A DNA stretch of 64,000 nt from Corynebacterium suranareeae (lineage in GTDB: Bacteria > Actinomycetota > Actinomycetes > Mycobacteriales > Mycobacteriaceae). The position numbers and the translations under genes were made by a program. The stretch covers positions 2,108,001 to 2,172,000 of the forward strand of contig NZ_AP017369.1 in assembly GCF_002355155.1 (NCBI RefSeq), read 5' to 3'. Positions 56,501 to 64,000 of the stretch are shown piece after piece; the stretch's first letter is position 1, and each line of letters starts with the position of its first letter. The notes beneath the pieces are model-generated. The model did no database searches. It had not been told where the DNA came from and worked only from the letters and a program-made list of their open reading frames with translations.

Positions 56501-57262
56501 ATGGCAATCGAAAAGAAGCCAGCAGGAGCGCGAGGCAGTCGTGGTAGCCGTACTGCCAAGACGTTGCCAAATGGCAAACCAGACCCAGCTGGCCTATCTG
56601 ACAGGCAGCGCAGAATTTTAGAAGTAATCCGAGATGCTGTGGTTCTAAGAGGTTATCCACCAAGCATTCGAGAAATCGGTGATGCAGCAGGACTCCAGTC
56701 CACATCGTCTGTTGCTTACCAGCTTAAAGAGTTGGAAAAGAAGGGATTTCTTCGCAGGGATCCCAATAAACCACGTGCTGTAGATGTTCGTCATCTTCCA
56801 GAAACTGAAGGCCGTGGCCCTAAAGCAAGTGCTGCTAACAAAAACAAGCAAAACCAAAGCACTTCCCCAGATCCTGAGTTGTCGGGACAGACTGCCTTCA
56901 TTCCAGTCGTTGGAAAGATTGCTGCCGGAAGCCCGATCATGGCTGAGCAAAACATTGAAGAGTACTACCCACTTCCAGCCGAGATCGTTGGAGATGGTGA
57001 ACTGTTCATGCTCCAAGTAGTCGGTGAGTCCATGCGAGATGCGGGCATCCTTACCGGTGACTGGGTTGTTGTTCGCTCTCAACCAGTAGCAGAGCAGGGC
57101 GAGTTTGTAGCGGCCATGATTGACGGTGAAGCTACCGTGAAGGAGTTCCATAAGGATTCCTCTGGTGTCTGGCTGTTGCCACATAATGATACTTTTGCGC
57201 CGATTCCTGCTGAAAACGCAGAAATCATGGGCAAGGTTGTTTCCGTGATGCGCAAGCTATAG
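56501..57262 (+). CDS. lexA: SOS repressor LexA
   Basis: About 253 residues from ATG 56501, which follows AAGGGAG; an upstream in-frame start at 56441 would extend it. N-terminal winged [23 protein letters not shown] then [20 protein letters not shown], cleavage site in [13 protein letters not shown] (A-G bond), and the serine-lysine protease dyad in [19 protein letters not shown] (S) and [20 protein letters not shown] (K). It represses SOS genes until RecA stimulates self-cleavage. Divergent from divS. Confidence 0.93.
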   Translation: MAIEKKPAGARGSRGSRTAKTLPNGKPDPAGLSDRQRRILEVIRDAVVLRGYPPSIREIGDAAGLQSTSSVAYQLKELEKKGFLRRDPNKPRAVDVRHLPETEGRGPKASAANKNKQNQSTSPDPELSGQTAFIPVVGKIAAGSPIMAEQNIEEYYPLPAEIVGDGELFMLQVVGESMRDAGILTGDWVVVRSQPVAEQGEFVAAMIDGEATVKEFHKDSSGVWLLPHNDTFAPIPAENAEIMGKVVSVMRKL

Positions 57263-57276
57263 ATCAGCTTTTAGCC

Positions 57277-57317
57277 ATCCCGCCTTGAGATGTGTTCTCA
57301 CATCACGAGGCGGGATT
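57277..57317 (+). terminator. lexA terminator
   Basis: ATCCCGCCT...AGGCGGGAT, with inner ATGTG/CACAT, followed by TTCT. Confidence 0.8.
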
Positions 57318-57566
57318 TCTGTTATTTAGCCACATTCGGGGGTAATCGGGCAAATAAGTTTTTCTTAATCTAAAAAGTGACTTTACCTGTGGGTTTTCGG
57401 AGTTTTGTCGTCAGATTTTGAAAAAATCCTGCCCGATTTTTTGATTGTTTACCGATTTCACACCTCCACTTGCAACCAAATGAGGCTTTTGCGCGTTGTT
57501 CAGTGAGACAATAGGTTAGAAATTCGGACATATTTAGTAAATAGGCTTTTTGCTTTAAGGAGTGGC

Positions 57567-58346
57567 ATGTACGCAGAGGAGCGCCGTCGTCAGATTGCGT
57601 CATTGACGGCAGTAGAGGGACGTGTAAATGTCACAGAATTAGCCGGCCGCTTCGATGTCACCGCTGAAACCATCCGGCGCGATTTGGCGGTCTTGGATCG
57701 CGAAGGAATTGTCCACCGCGTACACGGTGGAGCTGTTGCCACTCAATCCTTCCAAACTACAGAGTTAAGTTTGGATACCCGTTTCAGGTCTGCATCTTCG
57801 GCGAAGTATTCGATCGCAAAGGCAGCAATGCAGTTCTTACCAGCCGAGCATGGAGGACTGTTCCTTGACGCCGGTACAACTGTCACTGCTCTAGCAGATC
57901 TTATTTCAGAACATCCCAGTGCAAAGCAATGGTCGATTGTGACTAACTGTTTACCAATCGCATTGAATTTGGCCAATGCAGGACTAGACGATGTTCAGCT
58001 ACTAGGCGGCAGTGTTCGAGCAATCACGCAGGCAGTTGTTGGTGATACTGCATTGCGCACTCTAGCGTTGATGCGTGCTGATGTGGTGTTTATCGGTACC
58101 AATGCATTGACTCTAGATCATGGGTTGTCTACGGCTGATTCCCAAGAAGCAGCAATGAAGTCAGCAATGATTACCAACGCAAATAATGTTGTGGTGTTGT
58201 GTGACTCCACAAAGATGGGCACCGACTACCTCGTGAGCTTTGGTGCCATTAGTGATATTGACGTAGTGGTGACAGATTCCGGTGCACCTGCAAGTTTTGT
58301 TGAGCAGTTGCGTGATCGTGACATTGAAGTTGTGATTGCAGAATGA
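57567..58346 (+). CDS. sugR: DeoR-type sugar/PTS regulator SugR
   Basis: 259 residues. N-terminal DeoR HTH RRRQIASLTAVEGRVNVTEL then AGRFDVTAETIRRDLAVLD, REGIVHRVHGGAVATQSFQT linker, and the DeoR C-terminal sensor domain with LFLDAGTTVTALADLI and VVLCDSTKMGTDYLVSFG. In C. glutamicum SugR represses ptsG, ptsS, ptsF and ptsI in the absence of sugar; sugar phosphates release it. It overlaps the next gene by 4 bp (GAATGA). Confidence 0.93.
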   Translation: MYAEERRRQIASLTAVEGRVNVTELAGRFDVTAETIRRDLAVLDREGIVHRVHGGAVATQSFQTTELSLDTRFRSASSAKYSIAKAAMQFLPAEHGGLFLDAGTTVTALADLISEHPSAKQWSIVTNCLPIALNLANAGLDDVQLLGGSVRAITQAVVGDTALRTLALMRADVVFIGTNALTLDHGLSTADSQEAAMKSAMITNANNVVVLCDSTKMGTDYLVSFGAISDIDVVVTDSGAPASFVEQLRDRDIEVVIAE

Positions 58347-59308
58347 TTCTTACTGTCACGGCTAGTCCATACCTGTTGAGTACTAATGAGCTCAACGGTG
58401 AAATCGAAATTGGCGAAGCAAATAAGATTAAGCAAGTCTCTACTGTTGCTGGTGGATTTGGCACAGGTGTAGCCGCCACATTGTTTTATGGTGGCAATGA
58501 AACATTTGCGGTGTTCCCTGCTCCGGAGATTTCGCACTATATGCGATTGGTAACTTTTGCTGGTTTGCCGCATGAGATTATCCCCGTGGCTGGTCCTATC
58601 CCGATGCATATCACCATGCGGGATGGGGATGGAAATGAAACCAAATTTAAAGATTCACCGATGCCGCTGGATGTTTCTCAGTTGGCAATCCTTCGGGATC
58701 TAGTGGTTCGCCGCGCTGAGGATGCTGCGTGGGTTTTGCTCGGCGGCAATCTTCCTTCCATTGCTCCGGCTGCCTGGTTTGTTGATGTGGTGAGATCTCT
58801 TCGTCTTTATCATCCTCACGTCAAAGTCGCTATTGCTGCTACTGGGGCTGCGTTGCGTGCTGTTATCCGCCAATTAGCTGCAACATCACCAGATGCACTT
58901 ATTGTTGCGGCGGAAGAAATTGAAAAAGCTACCGGATTGGAAGCTAAGGCATTGCGATCCCCTTGGGCTGAGGGTGATCTCTCCCCTGCCGTCGAGGCTG
59001 CAAGAGCGTTGATTGACAGGGGCGTCGTTGAAGTATTGGTTACCAACAAACGTACTGAATCATTGTATGTTTCTGCCTCTACTTCACTTTTAGCTAGCTA
59101 CGACAGCACACCAGGAAAGCAGGGTGTGAATTGGCGGGAATCGTTTACGGCAGGTTTCCTCGCAGCTTCCAATGGCGGTAAGACCACGACAGAAAGTCTC
59201 ATTAACGCTGTTGCGTATGCGAATGCAGAGGGTAGTGAATGGGATAACTACATCCCTACCCCAGATAAGCTTCGCACGGAACATGTGGTGATTAAGCAAT
59301 TGTCTTAA
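58343..59308 (+). CDS. PfkB-family 1-phosphofructokinase-like protein with altered active site
   Basis: 321 residues in the same operon as sugR, overlapping its stop. It is built like bacterial 1-phosphofructokinases (compare the fruK gene downstream) but key residues differ. The GGKG-x-N substrate motif is GGFGTG (residues 37-42), and the GAGD catalytic loop at the C-terminus is NWRES (E266 where D is expected). The PfkB catalytic aspartate is thus absent, and E266 could at most act poorly. It may be a regulatory pseudo-enzyme, perhaps sensing fructose-1-phosphate for SugR, or a diverged kinase. In C. glutamicum the homologue is annotated as pfkB2/fruK2-like. Confidence 0.8.
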   Translation: MILTVTASPYLLSTNELNGEIEIGEANKIKQVSTVAGGFGTGVAATLFYGGNETFAVFPAPEISHYMRLVTFAGLPHEIIPVAGPIPMHITMRDGDGNETKFKDSPMPLDVSQLAILRDLVVRRAEDAAWVLLGGNLPSIAPAAWFVDVVRSLRLYHPHVKVAIAATGAALRAVIRQLAATSPDALIVAAEEIEKATGLEAKALRSPWAEGDLSPAVEAARALIDRGVVEVLVTNKRTESLYVSASTSLLASYDSTPGKQGVNWRESFTAGFLAASNGGKTTTESLINAVAYANAEGSEWDNYIPTPDKLRTEHVVIKQLS

Positions 59309-59327
59309 GGAAACCCCATGTACACGG

Positions 59328-59376
59328 AAAACTGCCTCGGACTCAACGTAAACGAAAGAGTCCGAGGCAGTTTTTC
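59328..59376. terminator. Terminator between the PfkB-like gene and ptsI
   Basis: AAACTGCCTCGGACT pairs over 15 bp with AGTCCGAGGCAGTTT, followed by TT; A-tract before. Serves both convergent genes. Confidence 0.9.
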
Positions 59377-59396
59377 ACGCCTTGTTTAGGCTCACA

Positions 59397-61103
59397 TTAG
59401 CTAGCGGCTTCGATAACTTCACGCACAGCTGCGCGAGCTTCGGTTGCGCCTTCGGCGTCAAGTGCTGCTTCTGCTGCCTTCTTGCAGGTTTCCAGTGTGA
59501 CTTCCGCCAACTGCGCACCCACTGCTGCAAGAGCAGTGGAAGCTGCAGAAAGTGAATTCACACCGAGACCAGTCAGTACGGTGGCAAGCAGTGGATCTGC
59601 TGCTGCCTCACCACAAACTCCGACTGGGGTATCAAAGCGCGCACCCTCATCGCAGGTGTGCTTGATCAGGCGCAAAACTGCTGGCTGCCATGGATCGGTC
59701 AGGTAGGCCAATTCTGGAGACATACGATCGGCTGCCATGGTGTATTGGGTCAAGTCATTGGTACCAATGGAGACGAAATCTAGGTGTGGCATGATCTTAT
59801 CCGCCATAAGTGATGCGGCAGGAACTTCGATCATCGCACCGGCGATCAGTCCGCGTTCGCGGCAAAGGTCTGCAAACCACTTGGCTTCATAGGCGGTGGC
59901 AACCATAGGAGCCATGACCCACGTGGGGGCTTCATCGCCACGGCCAAGGTCGTTACTTGCTTTGGCAATTGCATCAAGTTGGCGGGTGAGTAGATCAACG
60001 TGGCCACGTGCAATGCGAAGTCCACGAACGCCTAGCGCTGGGTTCATTTCATCTGCCATTGAGGCAAATGGCACTGGCTTATCGGAACCTGCATCAAGTG
60101 ATCGAACAACGACCTTTGATTCAGGGAATGCTTCCAGCACCTTCGAGTAGACTGCTGCTTGCTCATCTACGGTTGGCTCTTCAGTTGCTGATAGGAAGCA
60201 CAGCTCGGTGCGGAAAAGGCCAATGCCTTCTGCTTCCGTCTTGGCTGCCTGCTGTGCAGAGTTGCCATCTTGAACATTGGCAAGAAGTTGAACGCGGTGT
60301 CCGTCTTTGGTTTCCGCTGGGCCTTCCCACTCCGCAATGCGGGCTGCTTGTTCTAAGGACTCTGCCACGAGCTTGGTGGCCTCAGCTTCGTCGGCGTTGC
60401 GGTCAATGGTGCCGAGGCTGCCGTCGATAAGCACTTTTTCCCCGGACTTGATGTCCTTGATGCCAGCGCCGGTAGCAACGATGCAAGGAACGTTGAGTTG
60501 GCGGGCAATGATGGCGGTGTGGCTTGTTGGGCCACCAAGTTCTGTGACAAGTCCCACAAAGAGATCTGTATCAAGTGCTGCGGTATCCGCTGGGGAGAGG
60601 TCATCGGCGAATAGGATTACCTGGCCGGATACATCAGGAAGACCTGGCTCTTCATCGCCACGTAGCTCTGCGATGACGCGGTCGCGGATATCACGAAGGT
60701 CTGTGGTGCGCTCTGCGATCAAGCCACCTGCGGCTTCAAACATGGAAATGAATTTGGTGGTGGCAGCAACAACCGCGTACTCGGCTGGGTGTCCACCCTT
60801 GATGCCCTTGCTTACAGCTTTGCGCCAGCCTCGGTCATTGACCATGCCGGAGGTTGCTTTAAGAACTTCTGCTGCTGGGCCTTCTGCAGCTTCGGAGCGT
60901 TCAAGCAGGCGGGAAGAAACCGTGCCTGCTGCAACATCGAAACGCTCTTGTTCTGCTTCGCGCTTATCTTCGGCGATTACTTCGCCTGCTTGGGGCAGTT
61001 CGGGTCGTGGAGTAATCCACACCGCACTTGCATAACGGACTCCACCGACAACGCCGGTGCCCTTCAAAACAGTGTCATGATTCACATCATCCACAGTAGT
61101 CAC
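59397..61103 (-). CDS. ptsI: Phosphoenolpyruvate-protein phosphotransferase (Enzyme I)
   Basis: 568 residues, GTG start. PEP-utilizing N-domain with the active-site histidine in ELGGPTSHTAIIARQLNVPC. The C-terminal domain has GIGLFRTELCFLSATEEPTV, the PEP-binding VRSLDAGSDKPVPFA, SIGTNDLTQYTMAADR and catalytic cysteine VGVCGEAAADP. First common enzyme of the sugar PTS, passing phosphate from PEP to HPr. Divergent from fruR with a 425-bp gap that includes its control sites. SugR and FruR regulate it in C. glutamicum. Confidence 0.97.
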   Translation of the reverse strand: MTTVDDVNHDTVLKGTGVVGGVRYASAVWITPRPELPQAGEVIAEDKREAEQERFDVAAGTVSSRLLERSEAAEGPAAEVLKATSGMVNDRGWRKAVSKGIKGGHPAEYAVVAATTKFISMFEAAGGLIAERTTDLRDIRDRVIAELRGDEEPGLPDVSGQVILFADDLSPADTAALDTDLFVGLVTELGGPTSHTAIIARQLNVPCIVATGAGIKDIKSGEKVLIDGSLGTIDRNADEAEATKLVAESLEQAARIAEWEGPAETKDGHRVQLLANVQDGNSAQQAAKTEAEGIGLFRTELCFLSATEEPTVDEQAAVYSKVLEAFPESKVVVRSLDAGSDKPVPFASMADEMNPALGVRGLRIARGHVDLLTRQLDAIAKASNDLGRGDEAPTWVMAPMVATAYEAKWFADLCRERGLIAGAMIEVPAASLMADKIMPHLDFVSIGTNDLTQYTMAADRMSPELAYLTDPWQPAVLRLIKHTCDEGARFDTPVGVCGEAAADPLLATVLTGLGVNSLSAASTALAAVGAQLAEVTLETCKKAAEAALDAEGATEARAAVREVIEAAS

Positions 61104-61528
61104 CCATCTTCACAATATTTGAGTTAATTTCCTCAAGATCACCACAAAATCAACAGTTGTGCAACTATTCAAACATTTGGTTATTGACAAACAGACACAT
61201 ATCAACATAGCGTGGTGTTAAACGATCATCATATTTCAAAGGTTGAGACCATGATCACAAACTAAAGTTACTCCAGCTTGTGGCGGTAATTTTAACGAGA
61301 TCCAATCTCTTCCCCATCCTAGTGATTCACGCCACATCGTGTGGTTTTTCTCAGTAACTAGGTGAAATTTTGCAGTTTAACCAGGCTTTTTAAAAATTTC
61401 ATACGGTTCCCCCACAAACGGAACCAAAACAACACAGGTCAAAAACCAGTTTTCGCAGTGGAATTTCTTTTCACAGGTTCAACAACAGGTCCAACATTCC
61501 TAAAACACTGAAATTTAACGAGGTGCAC
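61104..61528. other. Divergent ptsI/fruR regulatory region
   Basis: About 425 bp, AT-rich, no gene. Words such as TTGTCAATAACCAAATG (near 61166-61190) and TTGACAAACAGACAC (near 61183-61197) resemble SugR/FruR-type binding regions, but I cannot assign individual operators. Confidence 0.4.
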
Positions 61529-62323
61529 ATGGTCAGCCAAACGGAAAGGCAGCAAGCAATTGTTGCTCTGCTGGCACCCACTGGGGCTGTGTCTGTTGGA
61601 GATCTAGCCGAGCATTTTCAGGTCACTACTGAAACTGTCAGGCGTGATCTTCGAATCATGGAGTCTTTAGGGCTTTTACAAAGGGTGCACGGTGGTGCAA
61701 TCGTCCCAGAGCCGATGGGTACTTCTCCCCCTTTGCTTAAACCAGCTTTGGTCGAAGGATTGCCGCCAGAGCCACAGATGCTCGAACTCGCTGAAGTGGC
61801 AGTTTCTCTTATTCCACCTACGGCACGCAGTATTTTTCTCGATTCTGGGTTAGCGTGCTTAGCCATTGCCACGGTGGTGGGAGATCCTCCAGAGGATGCT
61901 CGGTGGACTGTAGTAACTAGTTCTCCCGGCGCGGTCATTGCCCTGTCCAGTACAGATGCCGCAGCTGCTGTGATTTTGAACGGACAAGTGCATGGCAAGA
62001 GTTCGTCCATCATTGGTCCTACTGCGGTGGATATGATTTCCCAATTGCGTGCTGATATCGCCTTTGTGGAAGTCGATGCAATTCAATCCGATACCGGATT
62101 GTGCACCTTTTGCCCAGAGACCATTCCCATCAAACAAGCCATGATCAAAAATGCTGCTTTTACCGTTGCTGTTCTCAGCCCGAGATCACACCATGATCAA
62201 CAACAGCATCGGTTGAAACATCGTTTTGCTACCTTGGCTGAATTTGATGCGCTTGTCACCGACGACAACATGTTAGATTTTCCAGTTTTGCCCGACCACA
62301 ACTTTCAGGTGGTAACCCCATGA
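61529..62323 (+). CDS. fruR: DeoR-type regulator FruR of the fructose operon
   Basis: 264 residues from ATG 61529 (GAGGTG upstream; an in-frame GTG at 61523 is an alternative). N-terminal DeoR HTH RQQAIVALLAPTGAVSVGDL then AEHFQVTTETVRRDLRIM, LLQRVHGGAIVPEPMGTSPP linker, and the sensor domain with SIFLDSGLACLAIATVV. In C. glutamicum FruR attenuates fruR-fruK-ptsF and ptsI/ptsH in the presence of fructose. Stop overlaps the fruK start (ATGA). Confidence 0.92.
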   Translation: MVSQTERQQAIVALLAPTGAVSVGDLAEHFQVTTETVRRDLRIMESLGLLQRVHGGAIVPEPMGTSPPLLKPALVEGLPPEPQMLELAEVAVSLIPPTARSIFLDSGLACLAIATVVGDPPEDARWTVVTSSPGAVIALSSTDAAAAVILNGQVHGKSSSIIGPTAVDMISQLRADIAFVEVDAIQSDTGLCTFCPETIPIKQAMIKNAAFTVAVLSPRSHHDQQQHRLKHRFATLAEFDALVTDDNMLDFPVLPDHNFQVVTP

Positions 62324-63312
62324 TCATCACATTCACCCCAAATCCGAGTATTGATTCCACGTTGGCTCTTGGTGAAGAGCTTTCCCGTGGATCAGTACAA
62401 CGACTCGATTCGGTCACCGCAGTAGCCGGCGGCAAAGGAATTAACGTCGCGCACGCTGTGTTGCTGGCTGGTTTCGAAACCCTGGCGGTCTTCCCCGCTG
62501 GCAAACTCGATCCTTTTGTTCCACTCGTCCGCGATATTGGATTGCCGGTGGAAACCGTTGTAAACAACAACAATGTGCGCACCAACACCACCGTCACCGA
62601 ACCCGACGGCACCACAACCAAACTCAACGGCCCGGGTGCGCCCCTGAGCGAAGCAAAGCTGAAAAGCCTTGAAAAAGTGCTTATCGACGCGCTCCGCCCC
62701 GAAGTCAGCTGGGTTGTCCTCGCGGGCTCGCTGCCCCCAGGGGCACCTGTTGACTGGTATGCACGCTTGACTGCGCTCATCCATGAGGCACGCGCTGATG
62801 TTCGGGTGGCAGTCGACACCTCTGATAAACCATTGTTGGAGTTGGGTAAGAACCTGGATAAACCTGGTGCTGCCCCAAACTTGATTAAACCTAATGGCCT
62901 GGAGCTAGGTCAGCTGGCTAACGCTGATGGTGAAGAACTTGAAGCCAGTGCTGCTGCAGGTGATTATGATGCGATCATTGCGGCTGCGGAAGTACTTGTT
63001 GAACGTGGCATCGAGCAGGTGCTTGTCACCTTAGGTGCTGCTGGAGCAGTGTTAGTCAACGCAGAGGGTGCGTGGACTGCTACTTCTCCAAAGATTGATG
63101 TTGTATCCACTGTTGGTGCTGGGGACTGCGCTTTGGCTGGTTTTGTCATGGCGCGTTCAAAGAAGCAAACAGTCGAAGAAAGCTTGCTTAATGCGGTGTC
63201 TTATGGTTCGACTGCTGCTTCTCTTCCTGGCACCACCATTCCTCGTCCTGACCAAATCATCACTGCTGGTGCAACGGTCACCCAAGTTAAAGGTCTGAAA
63301 GAACATGAGTAA
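62320..63312 (+). CDS. fruK: 1-phosphofructokinase
   Basis: 330 residues. Intact PfkB motifs: ITFTPNPSIDSTLALGEELS, VTAVAGGKGINVAHAVLLAG (substrate motif GGKGxN), WVVLAGSLPPGAP, and the catalytic VDVVSTVGAGDCALAGFVMA (GAGD). It phosphorylates fructose-1-phosphate to fructose-1,6-bisphosphate after uptake by the fructose PTS. Start overlaps the fruR stop, and its own stop overlaps the ptsF start. Also named pfkB1 in C. glutamicum. Confidence 0.96.
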   Translation: MIITFTPNPSIDSTLALGEELSRGSVQRLDSVTAVAGGKGINVAHAVLLAGFETLAVFPAGKLDPFVPLVRDIGLPVETVVNNNNVRTNTTVTEPDGTTTKLNGPGAPLSEAKLKSLEKVLIDALRPEVSWVVLAGSLPPGAPVDWYARLTALIHEARADVRVAVDTSDKPLLELGKNLDKPGAAPNLIKPNGLELGQLANADGEELEASAAAGDYDAIIAAAEVLVERGIEQVLVTLGAAGAVLVNAEGAWTATSPKIDVVSTVGAGDCALAGFVMARSKKQTVEESLLNAVSYGSTAASLPGTTIPRPDQIITAGATVTQVKGLKEHE

Positions 63313-64000
63313 TGTAATAAATTCCTCGCTTGTCCGGCTGGATGTCGATTTCGGTGACTCCACCACCGATGTCATCAACAATCTAGCCACAGTTGTTTTT
63401 GATGCTGGTCGCGCTTCATCGGCCGAAGCTCTTGCCAAAGATGCCCTAGCTCGTGAAGAAAAGTCAGGCACCGGAGTTCCAGGTCAGGTGGCTATCCCCC
63501 ACTGCCGTTCTGAGGCAGTATCGGAGCCAACCTTGGGCTTTGCTCGATTGAGCAAGGCTGTGGACTTTAGTGGTCCTGATGGCGATGCCAACCTGGTGTT
63601 TTTGATTGCTGCCCCTGCAGGTGGTGGCAAAGAGCACTTGAAGATTTTGTCCAAACTTGCCCGTTCATTGGTGAAAAAAGACTTCATCAAAGCTTTGCAA
63701 GAAGCAACGACCGAACAAGAAATTGTTGATGTCGTTGACGCAGTGCTTAATCCTGCACCTAAAGCTGCTGAGCCAGCAGCTCCGGCGGTGGCAGCAAGTG
63801 CTGAGAGTGGGGCGGCGTCGACAAGCGTTACCAGAATCGTGGCAATCACCGCGTGCCCGACTGGAATCGCGCACACCTACATGGCTGCGGATTCTTTGAC
63901 GCAAAATGCGCAAGGCCGCGATGACGTTGAGCTTTTTGTTGAAACGCAGGGTTCCTCTGCTGTCACACCAGTTGATCCGAAGATTATTGAGGCTGCTGAC
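63305..64000 (+). CDS. ptsF: Fructose-specific PTS permease IIABC (5' part, runs off window)
   Basis: ATG 63305 overlaps the fruK stop by 8 bp. The visible 232 residues hold an EIIA domain with its phospho-histidine in VAIPHCRSEAV, an Ala/Pro-rich linker (NPAPKAAEPAAPAVAAS), and the start of EIIB with its phospho-cysteine in VRIVAITACPTGIAHTYM-type sequence (here RIVAITACPTGIAHTY). The membrane domain EIIC would follow right of the window. It imports fructose as fructose-1-phosphate, the substrate of fruK. Confidence 0.95.
   Translation, partial: MSNVINSSLVRLDVDFGDSTTDVINNLATVVFDAGRASSAEALAKDALAREEKSGTGVPGQVAIPHCRSEAVSEPTLGFARLSKAVDFSGPDGDANLVFLIAAPAGGGKEHLKILSKLARSLVKKDFIKALQEATTEQEIVDVVDAVLNPAPKAAEPAAPAVAASAESGAASTSVTRIVAITACPTGIAHTYMAADSLTQNAQGRDDVELFVETQGSSAVTPVDPKIIEAAD

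Larger units (their letters stand above)
20867..62689. repeat. Iterated 11-mer GCTTATCGACG / CGTCGATAAGC (10 exact copies)
   Basis: Exact copies read forward at 20867, 25622, 29987, 51423 and 62679, and reverse at 23064, 38765, 43845, 48872 and 60422. One-base variants GCTTGTCGACG occur at 25556, 38807 and (reverse) 63816. Copies lie in genes on both strands, in different reading frames (LID, VDK, SIS), and in intergenic DNA (23064, 48872). None is found in the accessory left part of the window. Chance expectation in 64 kb is well below one. Function unknown. Confidence 0.6.

Noticed and set aside
1..64000. CRISPR array
   Set aside because: No series of regularly spaced identical 25-40 bp repeats was found; the repeats seen are paired or short.

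Overview
The window reads as chromosomal DNA of a Corynebacterium very close to C. glutamicum. The order aftC-msrB-hemQ-DUF3000-RNase D-dxs-RNA methyltransferase-dut-DUF3093-suhB-ppgK-sigA-sigB-dtxR-galE-PAC2-oxyR-hrpA-nrdR-divS/lexA-sugR-ptsI-fruR-fruK-ptsF is the order I remember for that species. The first half of that list is also syntenic with the Rv2673-Rv2720 region of Mycobacterium tuberculosis. Species and names are from memory of gene order and protein motifs; no search was run.

Left end (1-8361): accessory DNA. It begins with the N-terminal remnant of a phage integrase, as expected at the edge of a prophage such as CGP3. A 47-bp direct repeat (586-632 and 8315-8361, 3 mismatches) then brackets about 7.7 kb. 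The repeat contains a tRNA 3' end (complete T-arm in copy 1) and a terminator. Inside are a small excisionase-like HTH protein, an intact coiled-coil membrane protein, and four broken genes: a two-gene module led by a GS..DDIDL nucleotidyltransferase, a nuclease-like/helical-repeat giant of about 1000 residues, and a small HTH protein. It looks like a decayed defence island in tandem with a prophage.

8432-15088: a metabolic accessory cluster. A DASS anion transporter is divergent from a LysR regulator, followed by a tartrate dehydrogenase/decarboxylase-type enzyme and a glycerate kinase. The same 17-bp palindrome stands before the LysR gene and before the dehydrogenase. The set spells a tartrate (or malate-like) uptake and catabolic route ending in phosphoglycerate. 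Two tandem small secreted proteins and a RibD-like reductase follow.

15134-31060: cell-wall, redox, heme, isoprenoid and nucleotide housekeeping genes. They are interrupted by a 961-bp IS5-like element inserted exactly behind the msrB stop codon, and by a low-GC pair of unknown genes between the RNase D gene and dxs.

31061-64000: the sigma factor and regulatory core (sigA, sigB, dtxR, oxyR, nrdR, lexA/divS), several helicases and conserved actinobacterial unknowns. It ends in the sugar-PTS locus (sugR, an odd PfkB-like protein, ptsI, fruR, fruK, ptsF), where ptsF runs off the window. Two features stand out in non-protein signal: an 11-mer GCTTATCGACG repeated 10 times on both strands from 20 kb onward, and repeat-rich non-coding stretches at 17.8-18.2 kb and 33.1-34.0 kb.
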